Source: Candidatus Paceibacterota bacterium (lineage in GTDB: Bacteria > Actinomycetota > Actinomycetes > Nanopelagicales > Nanopelagicaceae). From it: a DNA stretch of 64,000 nucleotides. A program made the position numbers and the translations under genes. The stretch lies in assembly GCA_035530615.1 (NCBI GenBank), contig DATKUL010000001.1, positions 1 through 64,000 on the forward strand. The letters are read 5' to 3'. Shown here piece after piece: positions 7,369 to 16,405 of this stretch. Each line of letters starts with the position of its first letter. The first letter of the stretch is position 1. Below the pieces are notes generated by a model. The model made no database searches, was not told the DNA's origin, and saw only the letters and a list, made by a program, of their open reading frames with translations.

Positions 7369-10160
7369 GGGCGAGAACTCCGTTCTAAAACTTGCAAAAG
7401 ATGTTTGTAATTCTCTCCCGTTGCCTGTGACATTGCGATCTCACAGGGTCTATTGGCGGAGGAGTACTCTGAGAATGTTCGACCCTTGATTTCGTGTGCC
7501 TCAGCAAAAGTAGCAGATTCGGTGAGTTCCGGATGAAGCAGACCACGGTCGCCGCCGAAGCCACAGCACGCCCAATTTTCTGGAATATAAACTTCATCCG
7601 CAACAAAATGCGCGATTTTAGTCATGCTTTCATTGAGACCTAATTGCGTGCCCGAACAAGTTGGGTGAAGCGCAATTGAAGCGAGCTTTTTATTCACATT
7701 TAGGCGAGGCAGTATTCGATCTACAATAAAAGAGAGAGCATCTAATATTTCAGCGCCACTGCGGTCCTCATCCTCGAGACCCATTAATCCGTCCGTACAA
7801 GAAGTAGCATCGCAAACAATAGGAATTTTGCGGTTTTTTGAGGTCCCTAAAATCCGTTCCCTTGTGACTCTGCTCATCACTTCATAGCCACCCGTAAGTC
7901 CTTTTGACTTCCATGGAGTCGTGCAGCAACTCCCCTCGATTCCTTCCGGAATCATGACTTCGACCCCAGCACGAGCGCAGAGCGCCAGAAAGGCGTCCTG
8001 AACATTAATTTCTCCTGAGGGTGCTCCAAAAAGAGTGTTGACGCAGGATGGAAAATAAAGGATCTCTGCTTTCTGATTATCGATCGGCTTGCGGGCGGAC
8101 CCACCTCCCGGAAGTCCTTTGTTCCAGAGTGGAAGCCGATCTTCTCCAACACCCATTCTCAAAAGGCGATTCACACCGATGATAAGAGGTGCAGGTGATT
8201 TCTTCGCAACACTCAACACACCGGAAAGAAAAGTGGTGATGGGTCCCCAATTCTTCGCAACTCTCTCTCCCACTTTCTTAGGCGTTTCGCTTTGCTGTTC
8301 AGCCCGAAGGCGTTTGACGAGAGTCCCCGTATCAATGTGGACTGGACATGTCACGGCGCACATGCTGTCCGCCGCGCATGTTTGGACGGCATCGTAATCA
8401 AAACGACTATTGAGTTCGCCCACCAACTCCATATCTCCAGACTTTTCGGCATCGACAAGCGCGCGGCGCAGCACAATTCGTTGACGTGGAGTGAGGGTTA
8501 AATCCCGACTCGGACAGACTGGTTCGCAGTATCCACATTCAACACATCGATCTACCTCAACATCTACAGTTGGGCTAACTTTCAAATTTTCGATATGAAC
8601 AAGATGATTTTCACTAATCAGTACTCCGGGATTCAAAATATTATTGGGATCGCACAACTTCTTTATTTGGAGCATTACTTCATATAGTTCATCCCCGCAC
8701 TGCCGACGAAGGTACGGGGCCATGATTCGACCAGTTCCGTGCTCCGCCTTGAGAGAACCACTCTTCCCTAAGATCAAGGAGACCATATCTTCCGTAAAAT
8801 GCTGATAGCGCACCAGTAATTCAGGGCGATCGAAATTCTCATTTAGAAGAAAATGAAGATTCCCATCTTTGGCATGTCCAAAAATCACACTTCCTTCGTA
8901 ATTATGTTTGTTGAGTAATTCTCCCAGCGCAATGGTCGTCTCATGAAGAGCATCCATTGGCACGGCAATGTCTTCGAGTATCGCCGTGGTACCTGATGGA
9001 CGATTTCCCGCTACGGCCGCGTATAAACCTTTGCGTGCATGCCACAATTCCTTGCGAATCAATGGATCTCGCGACAATGTGACCGGCCTTATTGGCAAGC
9101 TAGTAATTATTTTCCGAGCAACTTCGAGACTTTGAGACAATTCATCGTCCGTAACAGATTGGTACTCGAGAAGCAGGGCCGCGTGATCAACAAACTGAAC
9201 ACCTGCGAGAACGGAGTCCGCCATATGTTCACGCTGAGCGACAACGAGCGATGAAGTATCCAATAATTCGATAACCGCAGCACCGGATCGTTTTAGATCC
9301 GGCAGCGATCGAGTCGCATCCTCTAGGTTTTCAAAAATGAGCAAGCCCGTTGCGAGTTTAGGAAGGACGGGAATTGTATTAAACACAACCTCAGCTATGA
9401 ACGCCAAGGTACCTTCGCTACCCACTATCAAATGGGCGAGTAGGTCGATCGGTTTGGAATAGTCCAGAAATGAATTAAGAGAATAACCCATCGTGTTCTT
9501 GATGGAATACAGGGAACGAATCTTTTCTACAGAAGAATCACGATCATGAATGCGCTTGTGCAAGGCTAGAAGGCCTTCATAGAGCAGAGGTTCGCTTGCT
9601 CTAAGTTTCTCATTGGCATCTGCCTGTCCTGTGTTGATCACCGTGCCACTAGGAAGCACGAGCGTCATAGATTTGAGAGTGGAATAAGTATTGAACTCAG
9701 TACCACAGGACATTCCGCTTGAGTTATTGGCGACCACTCCCCCGACCGTACAAGCTACTTCGCTAGCGGGGTCAGGACCCAACTTCTTACCATACTTGGC
9801 AAGGGCTGCGTTTACTTGACGAATCGTTACGCCCGGTTGTATTCGCACCTGATTGCCATCGTTTAAGACTTCTACTTCCTTGAAATTCCTTCGCGTATCA
9901 ACAAGTAATCCCGATCCAACTGCCTGTCCACTGAGACTCGTGCCACCTGAACGAAATGTAACTCCAATGTTCTGCTCTTTACTTGCTCGCAGGATGTCAC
10001 CCACCTGTGTAGCAGTCTTGGGCCGCAGAACTAGTTGTGGCGTGAGTAAGTAGTGCGATGCGTCATTTGCCATAGATTTGCGGTCAAAAATACTGTTGAG
10101 AACCCCTCCGGGCAGAATGGTCTCCAGCGTTTCTGTCAGACTCTTACTCGTCACCGTCAC
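7365..10160 (-). CDS. FAD/Fe-S fused 2-hydroxyacid (D-lactate-type) dehydrogenase
   Basis: This 931-residue protein joins a flavin oxidase to an iron-sulfur subunit. The N-terminal half has FRSGGTSLSGQ and an FAD-oxidase_C domain with KAEHGTGR and DPNNILNPG. The C-terminal third has two ferredoxin-like cysteine clusters (CVECGYCEPVCP near residue 546, then CAADSMCAVTCP) and two CCG-type domains (FPSCVNTLFG with CCTTPW; HPTCSGTQLG with CCGFGGDRG), as in GlcF/LldE. It probably oxidises D-lactate or a related acid and feeds the respiratory chain. The start is GTG. It lies 24 bp after a membrane protein gene and overlaps a second flavin oxidase. Confidence 0.9.
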   Translation of the reverse strand: MTVTSKSLTETLETILPGGVLNSIFDRKSMANDASHYLLTPQLVLRPKTATQVGDILRASKEQNIGVTFRSGGTSLSGQAVGSGLLVDTRRNFKEVEVLNDGNQVRIQPGVTIRQVNAALAKYGKKLGPDPASEVACTVGGVVANNSSGMSCGTEFNTYSTLKSMTLVLPSGTVINTGQADANEKLRASEPLLYEGLLALHKRIHDRDSSVEKIRSLYSIKNTMGYSLNSFLDYSKPIDLLAHLIVGSEGTLAFIAEVVFNTIPVLPKLATGLLIFENLEDATRSLPDLKRSGAAVIELLDTSSLVVAQREHMADSVLAGVQFVDHAALLLEYQSVTDDELSQSLEVARKIITSLPIRPVTLSRDPLIRKELWHARKGLYAAVAGNRPSGTTAILEDIAVPMDALHETTIALGELLNKHNYEGSVIFGHAKDGNLHFLLNENFDRPELLVRYQHFTEDMVSLILGKSGSLKAEHGTGRIMAPYLRRQCGDELYEVMLQIKKLCDPNNILNPGVLISENHLVHIENLKVSPTVDVEVDRCVECGYCEPVCPSRDLTLTPRQRIVLRRALVDAEKSGDMELVGELNSRFDYDAVQTCAADSMCAVTCPVHIDTGTLVKRLRAEQQSETPKKVGERVAKNWGPITTFLSGVLSVAKKSPAPLIIGVNRLLRMGVGEDRLPLWNKGLPGGGSARKPIDNQKAEILYFPSCVNTLFGAPSGEINVQDAFLALCARAGVEVMIPEGIEGSCCTTPWKSKGLTGGYEVMSRVTRERILGTSKNRKIPIVCDATSCTDGLMGLEDEDRSGAEILDALSFIVDRILPRLNVNKKLASIALHPTCSGTQLGLNESMTKIAHFVADEVYIPENWACCGFGGDRGLLHPELTESATFAEAHEIKGRTFSEYSSANRPCEIAMSQATGENYKHLLQVLERSSRP

Positions 10161-10184
10161 CCCTCGTGAAATTCAAATACATGT

Positions 10185-10865
10185 TCAGTGCAGGATATTA
10201 ACTGCACGAGCAAAGACCAAACCGACCATCAAAAGTGCCGTCATGGATTGAAGTAGCATCAACATTTTCGCCCATCGGCTTAGCGGCATTACATCGGTGG
10301 GACTGAATGCGCTGGCATTTGTAAAGGAGGTATAAAGGTAGTCAAAAAAGTTTGGGTGCCAGGTGTGAGGCGCATATAAAGGATCTGACATTTGAGGGAA
10401 TATGAAATCAGGGTAAGGGTGAACAGCTTCCGCCCTCTTTCCTGGGCCACCGCGGTCCAACTCCCAGTACCAAAGTCCAAAAACCACGACATTCGTGATC
10501 CAAATTGAGCCACCAAATCCCAAGAGGCTGCGAGCATCGGTGACATTCTGCGTAATAATCGCGTCTATCAATTTGATTGCGGACGCCGTATTTGAGAGTG
10601 TCATGGTGGCAATCAGAACAAGTCCAAAAGCCCGCGTTGTTGGAACATGACTGGAAATGCGTCGCGGGTTAATCACCAGCAAGGTCAGGAGAAATGCTGC
10701 CTCTATGTAACAAACCAGAGTTTGAAATGAGAGAGAAAGATTATGTGGGAGTGAGTACTGCAAGCCAATGACAAGTGAAACGACGAGAAGAACCGGCCAC
10801 CTGTGTTCGCCCATATGCGGGCGGTGCCAGTGCGGCCTCAAATCTGCCTGATCATTTGCTTGCAT
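10185..10865 (-). CDS. Conserved actinobacterial multi-pass membrane protein, function unknown
   Basis: From ATG 10865 the protein has 226 residues; an in-frame TTG 18 bases upstream is possible, and neither has a strong ribosome site. About five hydrophobic segments are visible. The C-terminal part, with FFDYLYTSFTNASAFSPTD, then PLSRWAKMLM and a last helix, resembles the pore-loop-like end of actinobacterial membrane proteins often labelled DUF1345-like. I do not assign a function. It precedes the two flavin dehydrogenases in the same direction, so transport or sensing linked to their substrate is possible but unproven. Confidence 0.75.
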   Translation of the reverse strand: MQANDQADLRPHWHRPHMGEHRWPVLLVVSLVIGLQYSLPHNLSLSFQTLVCYIEAAFLLTLLVINPRRISSHVPTTRAFGLVLIATMTLSNTASAIKLIDAIITQNVTDARSLLGFGGSIWITNVVVFGLWYWELDRGGPGKRAEAVHPYPDFIFPQMSDPLYAPHTWHPNFFDYLYTSFTNASAFSPTDVMPLSRWAKMLMLLQSMTALLMVGLVFARAVNILH

Positions 10866-10896
10866 CGTGGTCGAGGGTACCAATAAAGAGCTTTCA

Positions 10897-10925
10897 CTGA
10901 CGAAACCAAAACGGATGGCTATAGT
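10897..10925 (+). promoter_or_regulatory. Probable sigma-A-type promoter
   Basis: CTGACG (10897-10902) and TATAGT (10920-10925) are separated by 17 bases and point to the small membrane protein gene starting at 10997. The pair is close to the usual -35/-10 consensus. Confidence 0.55.
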
Positions 10926-10996
10926 CTTTCCTTCTCTTTGATTATCCTGGGTGAATAACTCAGAAGGCAGAACCTATCGCGACGAAAGAAGTTCCT

Positions 10997-11392
10997 ATGA
11001 ACGCTTTGGTGGAATTCAATAAGATGCTTGCCGGTCGGATCACAACAATGGTTGGCACAATGTGGTGTGCCTATCTATTCGCACTAATAGCCTTGATTTC
11101 TTTACCTGGCGCCATAAGAACTCACGACACGATAGTGATCGTCTCATGGGTCGCCCAGACCTTCCTGCAACTTGTCTTGCTCTCCATCATCATGGTGGGT
11201 CAGAGTGCTCAGTCCGAGAGCGTAGAGCTGAAAATAAACGAGACTCACGAAGCGAGTTTGGGAGAATTCGAATTGGCGAAAGAATCTCGCGAAATCGCCA
11301 ATCGCGAACTCAAAGAGCTCAAGGTAATTTCGCAAGAGGTGCATCGGCTTCTTCGTGAAATCGAAGGTAGAGTCAAAAATTCTCAAAAATAA
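10997..11392 (+). CDS. Small two-helix membrane protein with cytoplasmic coiled coil
   Basis: The 131-residue protein has two membrane segments (about 18-38 and 48-67) and a charged C-terminal half (ELAKESREIANRELKELK) that should form a coiled coil. The TMWCAYLF and QTFLQLVLLSIIMVGQ stretches are typical of a conserved actinobacterial family of small membrane proteins distantly like DUF1003. The function is not known. The ATG follows GAAAGAAG. The next gene, TerC, starts 30 bp downstream in the same direction, so they may be co-transcribed. Confidence 0.75.
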   Translation: MNALVEFNKMLAGRITTMVGTMWCAYLFALIALISLPGAIRTHDTIVIVSWVAQTFLQLVLLSIIMVGQSAQSESVELKINETHEASLGEFELAKESREIANRELKELKVISQEVHRLLREIEGRVKNSQK

Positions 11393-11422
11393 CTCGCCAA
11401 AGCTTATGGCAGACTACCTCCC

Positions 11423-12328
11423 ATGATTTCGACGACCGCCTGGATTCTTACGATCGGCATTCTAAGCCTGATAATCCTCTTTGATCTTGCGCTTGCCATT
11501 GTCCGACGCAACAAAGAGACTTCGCTTCTAGAAGCGAGCTTTTGGACAGTCTTCTACATCGCTACAGCCATTGTCTTCGGAATTATGTTGCCAATGTGGT
11601 CATCGGAGCAAGGACAACAAGAATTCTTTGCAGGTTGGCTCACCGAGTATGCACTTTCAGTAGATAACATCTTCGTTTTCATCATCATTCTTGGCCACTT
11701 ACATGTCAAGAAGGAGAAACAACAACTCGTTCTGTTACTTGGAATCATGTTGACGATCCTCATGCGTGGGGCGCTTATCCCAGTCGGTGCCGCACTCATC
11801 TCTCACTTTTCCAGTATTTTCTTTCTATTCGGTGCGTTTCTCATCTACTCGGCATACGAACTTGCGAAGGAAAAAGGCGACGATGACGAATGGAAAGAAG
11901 GCCGCATAGTCACGAAGATGAAGGAAAAGGGAATTAGTACCTTCACTATCGCTCTCGTTGCCCTTGGTTTAACCAACCTGGTCTTTTCGCTTGATTCAAT
12001 CCCCGCGATCTTTGGATTAACAAAGAATGCCTACATTGTTACAACCGCAAATATTTTCGCCCTTATGGGGCTACGCCAACTTTATTTCTTGCTCGAAGGA
12101 CTTCTCACGCGATTGATCTATCTATCTAAGGGTCTCTCAATCATTCTGGCCTTCATCGGAGTGAAGATGATTCTTGAGGCCATGCATGGGGTGGGTATTA
12201 ACGAGGTCGTTGGACTCCACGTGCCCGAAATTTCTCTCAATTTCAGCCTTAGTTCCATCTTGACCATTTTAATAATTACAACCGTTGCAAGTCTGACAGC
12301 AACCCGCGGAATTGCGGGGGCCGAGTAG
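11423..12328 (+). CDS. TerC/Alx-family integral membrane protein
   Basis: The 301-residue protein has about eight membrane segments with the TerC hallmarks: LSVDNIFVF near residue 80, an RGALIPVG segment, FSLDSIPAIFG near residue 190, and FALMGLRQLYFLL. The acidic residues inside helices fit metal-ion handling. Members include tellurite-resistance TerC and the manganese exporter Alx/MntX. Manganese export or metalation of secreted proteins is the best current guess; there is no local tellurite cluster. The stop lies seven bases before the end of the convergent hibernation-factor gene. Confidence 0.92.
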   Translation: MISTTAWILTIGILSLIILFDLALAIVRRNKETSLLEASFWTVFYIATAIVFGIMLPMWSSEQGQQEFFAGWLTEYALSVDNIFVFIIILGHLHVKKEKQQLVLLLGIMLTILMRGALIPVGAALISHFSSIFFLFGAFLIYSAYELAKEKGDDDEWKEGRIVTKMKEKGISTFTIALVALGLTNLVFSLDSIPAIFGLTKNAYIVTTANIFALMGLRQLYFLLEGLLTRLIYLSKGLSIILAFIGVKMILEAMHGVGINEVVGLHVPEISLNFSLSSILTILIITTVASLTATRGIAGAE

Positions 12329-12334
12329 GAGCGA

Positions 12335-12676
12335 CTATTCCGAAACAGCCTTCTTCCGAAGACTGTCATGAGCAATCTCTTTGTCTCGCTCATGAATTTT
12401 TCGAATCTGCAATTCAAAGTTCTTTATGGCAAGATCAAAGGCCGCCACGTCATTGAACGCCGCGGCTTGCGCTCTCAGAAGCGGGCCCACTCCATGCGAA
12501 GTCAATATGACTCGGTGCGAAAATTTTCCCTGTCGCGGATTTCCTTCGTGGATAATTTCAACTTCAACGCGATCAATCACCACACTAAAGCGGTTCATTG
12601 AATGCAATTTCTCTTCGACAATTTTCTTAAAGTCTTCTGCAAGTTGAGCTTGGCGAGCGTGGATTACGATTTTCAT
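12335..12676 (-). CDS. hpf: Ribosome hibernation promoting factor (short HPF/RaiA type)
   Basis: The 113-residue protein begins MKIVIHARQ and has the beta-alpha fold of sigma-54 modulation/S30AE proteins, which sit in the ribosomal A/P sites and stop translation during starvation. It lacks the C-terminal dimerisation domain of long HPF; residues after about 95 are a short charged tail. In many actinobacteria an hpf gene lies next to secA, but here it is about 11 kb away, convergent with terC. About 100 bases upstream are intergenic and carry no firmly recognised promoter. Confidence 0.85.
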   Translation of the reverse strand: MKIVIHARQAQLAEDFKKIVEEKLHSMNRFSVVIDRVEVEIIHEGNPRQGKFSHRVILTSHGVGPLLRAQAAAFNDVAAFDLAIKNFELQIRKIHERDKEIAHDSLRKKAVSE

Positions 12677-12778
12677 TCTTCACTCCCTGTCTCCGATACC
12701 TACAATGCCACAAAGCAATAGGTGGTGGTAGGTCTTCCACATAAAAAGAACTGAGAGTTTTCACATAATATAAATAAC

Positions 12779-12985
12779 TTAGGCGTCTTCAAACTCATCT
12801 TCGTCTGACCATACGCTCTGGGGTTCGTCTTCTTGTTTTTCTACCCATGACAGGAATGAGCCGACCGCGCGGAAAGAGAGCATCGTTAAAGCAACTATGC
12901 CTGCGATCCTCCGAGCGACTTTTAACATAGGGATAAAATACTCTACTTCTGAGTCACTCGCCCGCTCATTAACAGTTCGCCTCAC
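12779..12985 (-). CDS. Small hypothetical protein with one hydrophobic segment
   Basis: A 68-residue frame starts with GTG overlapping the stop of the upstream PLP-enzyme gene (GTGA at 12982-12985), which argues that it is real and coupled. It has a central hydrophobic stretch (RIAGIVALTMLSFRAVGSFL) and a very acidic C-terminus (DEDEFEDA). It resembles no family I know. It is the last gene of the LacI-regulator operon. It could be a small membrane protein or a chance frame; the overlap favours the first. Confidence 0.5.
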   Translation of the reverse strand: MRRTVNERASDSEVEYFIPMLKVARRIAGIVALTMLSFRAVGSFLSWVEKQEDEPQSVWSDEDEFEDA

Positions 12986-14097
12986 GCATTTTCAAGCGCT
13001 TGAGAAATGTCATTCCAAAGATCCTCAACGTTTTCACACCCAACAGATAGGCGTATCAAGGTTTCGGGAACCGAATGACTCTCACCAGACCACCTCCGTC
13101 TTCGCTCCCAGAGAGACTCAACGCCACCCAAACTTGTCGCGTGAGTGATGACTTTAGAAGCCTGACAGACTTTCTCCGCCTCTTCCGGTCCTGAATAAAG
13201 AGTGAAAGAGAGGACCGCCCCGAAGCCACCCATAAACGCGCTCGCACGCTCGTGGAACTTGTCACCAGCAAGACCGGGGTAAAAGACGTTCTCAATCTTT
13301 GGATGACGTGCAAGTCGTGAGGCAATTTCAAGAGCGCTCGCCTGTGCTTTTTCGAAGCGAACTGGAAAGGTGCGGATTCCGCGAAGCGCCAACCACGCCT
13401 CAAATGGACCTGGGATAGCGCCCCCAATCCTTCTCGCATCATCTAGTCTGGCAAAGAGCGCAGGATCAGTCGTTGAAATGGAACCCAGTATTACATCGCT
13501 ATGCCCAGCCAAATATTTCGTCACCGAATGAACCACCATGTCGGCACCCATCGTGAGGGGTCTCTGTCCAAGGGGTGTAGCAAAAGTGTTATCTACCGCA
13601 ACCCCACAGCCTGCCGATTTCGCAGCACCTATTAGACGAGGCAAATCGGCAACAGACATCATCGGATTAGTTGGCGACTCTAACCAGAGCAGAGCGGTTC
13701 CAGGAAGTGCAGAAAGAACTTGCTCCGTATTTGCTACATCGACGTACCGCACCTCGATCTTTCCAGATGCCTCCAAAGTCTTGAGCAAAGTCATGACTCC
13801 GCTATAGCCTTGATGTGAGGCAGTTACCACCGCGCCCGCAGGCAAAATCGAAAAAACCGCGCTAATCGCCGCCATACCTGATGAGAATGCAAGTGTGGGT
13901 CCACCCTCCAACGCTTGGATTGCACTCTCAAGGTTGGCCCACGTTTCATTGCCGTATCGCCCGTATCCAATAAGTCCGCCAGCATGAAATGTTGAACTCA
14001 ATGTAATTGTGGAATTAATTGAGCCGTCAGATATACGCGCCGGTCGACCCGATGTTATGGCAAGGGTTTCTGGGTGAAAAGATTTTTCCTCTTTCAT
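12982..14097 (-). CDS. Trans-sulfuration PLP enzyme (cystathionine gamma-synthase/lyase family)
   Basis: The 371-residue protein belongs to the Cys/Met metabolism PLP family: SSGMAAISA binds the cofactor phosphate, VDNTFATP includes the Asp that contacts the PLP ring nitrogen, and HSVTKYLAGHSDV carries the Schiff-base Lys. Members form or cleave cystathionine, or use O-acylhomoserine. The exact reaction cannot be set from sequence. It follows a PatB/MalY-type C-S lyase with an ATGA overlap, so the operon may interconvert cysteine and homocysteine or recycle sulfur amino acids. Confidence 0.87.
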   Translation of the reverse strand: MKEEKSFHPETLAITSGRPARISDGSINSTITLSSTFHAGGLIGYGRYGNETWANLESAIQALEGGPTLAFSSGMAAISAVFSILPAGAVVTASHQGYSGVMTLLKTLEASGKIEVRYVDVANTEQVLSALPGTALLWLESPTNPMMSVADLPRLIGAAKSAGCGVAVDNTFATPLGQRPLTMGADMVVHSVTKYLAGHSDVILGSISTTDPALFARLDDARRIGGAIPGPFEAWLALRGIRTFPVRFEKAQASALEIASRLARHPKIENVFYPGLAGDKFHERASAFMGGFGAVLSFTLYSGPEEAEKVCQASKVITHATSLGGVESLWERRRRWSGESHSVPETLIRLSVGCENVEDLWNDISQALENA

Positions 14098-15275
14098 GAA
14101 ATAGCTACCACCATTCGCTCGACCGCCTCTTCCAGTATGGAGTGACTCGTTGCAAAATTTAAACGTACAAACTGCGAAGTATGGGGACCAAATGAACCCC
14201 CCGAATTCAACGCCACCTTTCCCCGCTCTAATAAGACAGATGAAGGATTGACGCCCAAATTAAGATCCGATAAATCTAGCCAAGCTAAGTAACTATTCTG
14301 CGGAATTCGATATTTGATTTGAGGAATTTTTACTGAAAGAAGTTCTGCAAGATAATGACGATTCGAATCCAATGTGGCAATAACGCCATCTAGCCATTCA
14401 TTCCCTTCTTCATACGCCGCCGCGGCAGCGAAACCACCTAAGAGTGAAGCGCGATAGTGTGTGGCCTTCGGAAGCCCTTTGAGCACTGAATCCATGGCCT
14501 CGCTCTGGCTAATAGTTAACGCACATTTAAGGCCAGCGATGTTCCACGCCTTGCTCGCGGCAGTAACGACAATTCCAACGGACTCAGCCTCAAAACCCAG
14601 GGAGAGAAAGGGAACAAAAGTCGCCTCTGAATATGTAAGTGGTGCATGAATTTCATCGCTAATCACGACTACCGAATACTCATGTGCAAGTTTGGCAATG
14701 CGCCTTAGTTCTTCCTTTGTAAATACTCGACCAAGTGGATTCTGTGGATTGCAAAGCAAGTGAACTTTGGCACCCTTCTTGTATGCACTTTCAAGAGACT
14801 CAAAATCTATAAACCAACCACTCTCCCGCTCAACAAATGGGACATCAATCTTCTCGAGATGAGTCTCATCTATCCAGGTGTAAAAATTATGATAGACCGG
14901 TGAATTCACAACCACAGTGTCACCCGGCGTTGTGATCAACCGAAGAACTTCAACCACCGCTACGCCCACATCCGTCGCAAGATGAAATTGGTCTACGTCA
15001 GCACTCCAGTCCCATCGCTTCTGGGCAAACTTCACAAATGAAATGGGCAATTCAGGAATCGGACCAAGATAACCAAGATCGGAGTGAGAGACCATATCCA
15101 GCAAAAGATCACGAATTGGAGCAGCAATGGGGAAATCCATTTCCGCCACAGGCAGTGGCAGTACATCGCGGGGATACTCACGCCACTTTTCGCTGCGATG
15201 AGTTCTTAATTCTTCTAGAGATGGAGCCCGTACTTCTAGCGACGTCATCCGTCTAGTATCCCATCTCTGAGACAT
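14094..15275 (-). CDS. PatB/MalY-type C-S lyase (aminotransferase fold type I)
   Basis: This 393-residue PLP enzyme has PLPVAEMDFP near the N-terminus, NPQNPLGRVF, ISDEIHAPL and the cofactor Lys in TAASKAWNIAGLK, all usual in cystathionine beta-lyases of the MalY/PatB group. These cleave cystathionine to homocysteine, pyruvate and ammonia. The ATG at 15275 lies six bases after the LacI regulator stop. MalY of Escherichia coli also acts as a regulator, so an enzyme-only role should not be assumed. Confidence 0.87.
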   Translation of the reverse strand: MSQRWDTRRMTSLEVRAPSLEELRTHRSEKWREYPRDVLPLPVAEMDFPIAAPIRDLLLDMVSHSDLGYLGPIPELPISFVKFAQKRWDWSADVDQFHLATDVGVAVVEVLRLITTPGDTVVVNSPVYHNFYTWIDETHLEKIDVPFVERESGWFIDFESLESAYKKGAKVHLLCNPQNPLGRVFTKEELRRIAKLAHEYSVVVISDEIHAPLTYSEATFVPFLSLGFEAESVGIVVTAASKAWNIAGLKCALTISQSEAMDSVLKGLPKATHYRASLLGGFAAAAAYEEGNEWLDGVIATLDSNRHYLAELLSVKIPQIKYRIPQNSYLAWLDLSDLNLGVNPSSVLLERGKVALNSGGSFGPHTSQFVRLNFATSHSILEEAVERMVVAIS

Positions 15276-15281
15276 GTAAGC

Positions 15282-16286
15282 CTAGGCATTAATTCTTCGA
15301 GTCGAATTCCGAACGATCAGTGTCGTAGGTAAAGTAGTAGATGAATAATTAGTATTGGGTTTCTTAATTTTCTCCATAATTGCCTGAGCGGCCAATTCGC
15401 CCATGAGCTGTACGGGTTGCTCCATGGTTGTCAGATCCGATATTTCAGCCATTTCGTGGCCATCGAAGCCGACAATGGAGATGTCATCGGGCACCTTTAT
15501 GCCATGTCTACGACATGCTTGCATCGCACCCAGCGCCATTTCATCAGATTCGCAGAAAATTGCAGTGGGACGATTTGGTCTTGCGAGTAGTTCATCCATG
15601 GCGCGAGCGCCTCCATGCATGGTGAAATCCCCGTGCACTTCACGATTGGGCACCCACTCCAAACGATTCTCCGCCAGAACTTGCATGAACCCCATGCGTC
15701 GATCTTGCGGGACACTAAAATTAAATGGATCATCTGGGCGGCCAGACATAAGAGCTATTTCTCGATGACCTTGATTAACCAAATGTTGCGTAGCGGTACG
15801 CGCAGCAGCTACATCGTCGATTGCAATGCTCGCGCAACCCTCATTGTGCATACCAACGAGCGCGATGGGAATTCCCAGACTCAACATTGAATCAAATTCC
15901 TCTTTAGTCGGGGGAAGACTTATCACGATGATGCCATCCACCCGACCCTTCAACAATTGATGTTGGAAAAGCCGCTCTCGACCCTTCATCTGTCCGAAGT
16001 TGTAAAGCAACAAGTCATACCCAGCCTGACGCAGCGCGTTCTCGGCCCCATGAATAACATGAGAAAAGTACCAATTGGATATGTATGGGGCGACAACTCC
16101 GACGCTATGCATACGGCCAACGGTTCCTGATGATTTCTCCTTCTCCAATGGATAATTCAATTTCTCGGCTGCGCGAACAATTCTTTCGCGAGTTTCGTCA
16201 CTTACATGATGCAAACCGCGCAAGGCTCTGGAAACTGTCGCGGTGGAGACCTCCGCGAGGGCCGCAATCTCCTTAATCCCAGCCAT
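15282..16286 (-). CDS. LacI-family transcriptional regulator
   Basis: The protein starts at ATG 16286 (MAGIKEIAALAEVS), giving the usual 334 residues; a TTG-started extension of nine residues is possible. Residues 3-55 are the LacI helix-turn-helix (VSTATVSRALRG) and hinge helix, and the rest is a periplasmic-binding-protein-like ligand domain (IDDVAAARTATQHL, IVGFDGHEMAEI). Family members bind small ligands, usually sugars or nucleosides. It is the first gene of an operon for two sulfur amino acid PLP enzymes, an unusual pairing. A 10-bp palindrome upstream may be its operator. Confidence 0.9.
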   Translation of the reverse strand: MAGIKEIAALAEVSTATVSRALRGLHHVSDETRERIVRAAEKLNYPLEKEKSSGTVGRMHSVGVVAPYISNWYFSHVIHGAENALRQAGYDLLLYNFGQMKGRERLFQHQLLKGRVDGIIVISLPPTKEEFDSMLSLGIPIALVGMHNEGCASIAIDDVAAARTATQHLVNQGHREIALMSGRPDDPFNFSVPQDRRMGFMQVLAENRLEWVPNREVHGDFTMHGGARAMDELLARPNRPTAIFCESDEMALGAMQACRRHGIKVPDDISIVGFDGHEMAEISDLTTMEQPVQLMGELAAQAIMEKIKKPNTNYSSTTLPTTLIVRNSTRRINA

Positions 16287-16342
16287 GTAGCCCCAATCTC
16301 TCTTTTTCTGCAAAAGAAGAACCCATTTTCAGCAATTTTCAG

Positions 16343-16352
16343 ACCAATTGGT
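16343..16352. promoter_or_regulatory. Palindrome ACCAATTGGT, candidate LacI-family operator
   Basis: A perfect 10-bp palindrome lies between the LacI-family regulator (start 16286) and the divergent DUF4389 gene (start 16406). LacI-type operators are palindromic, often with a central CG; this one has a central AT, so it is only a candidate for autoregulation. Confidence 0.4.
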
Positions 16353-16393
16353 TAAAAATAGAGCAACCCTGTAACAAAGAGCAAGAGAAGCCT

Positions 16394-16399
16394 TAGATT
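16394..16399 (+). promoter_or_regulatory. Possible leaderless -10 box (TAGATT)
   Basis: TAGATT ends six bases before the ATG at 16406, a spacing that would start transcription at or next to the start codon. No Shine-Dalgarno sequence precedes the ATG and no clear -35 is present. Confidence 0.4.
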
Positions 16400-16405
16400 A
16401 TCTTC

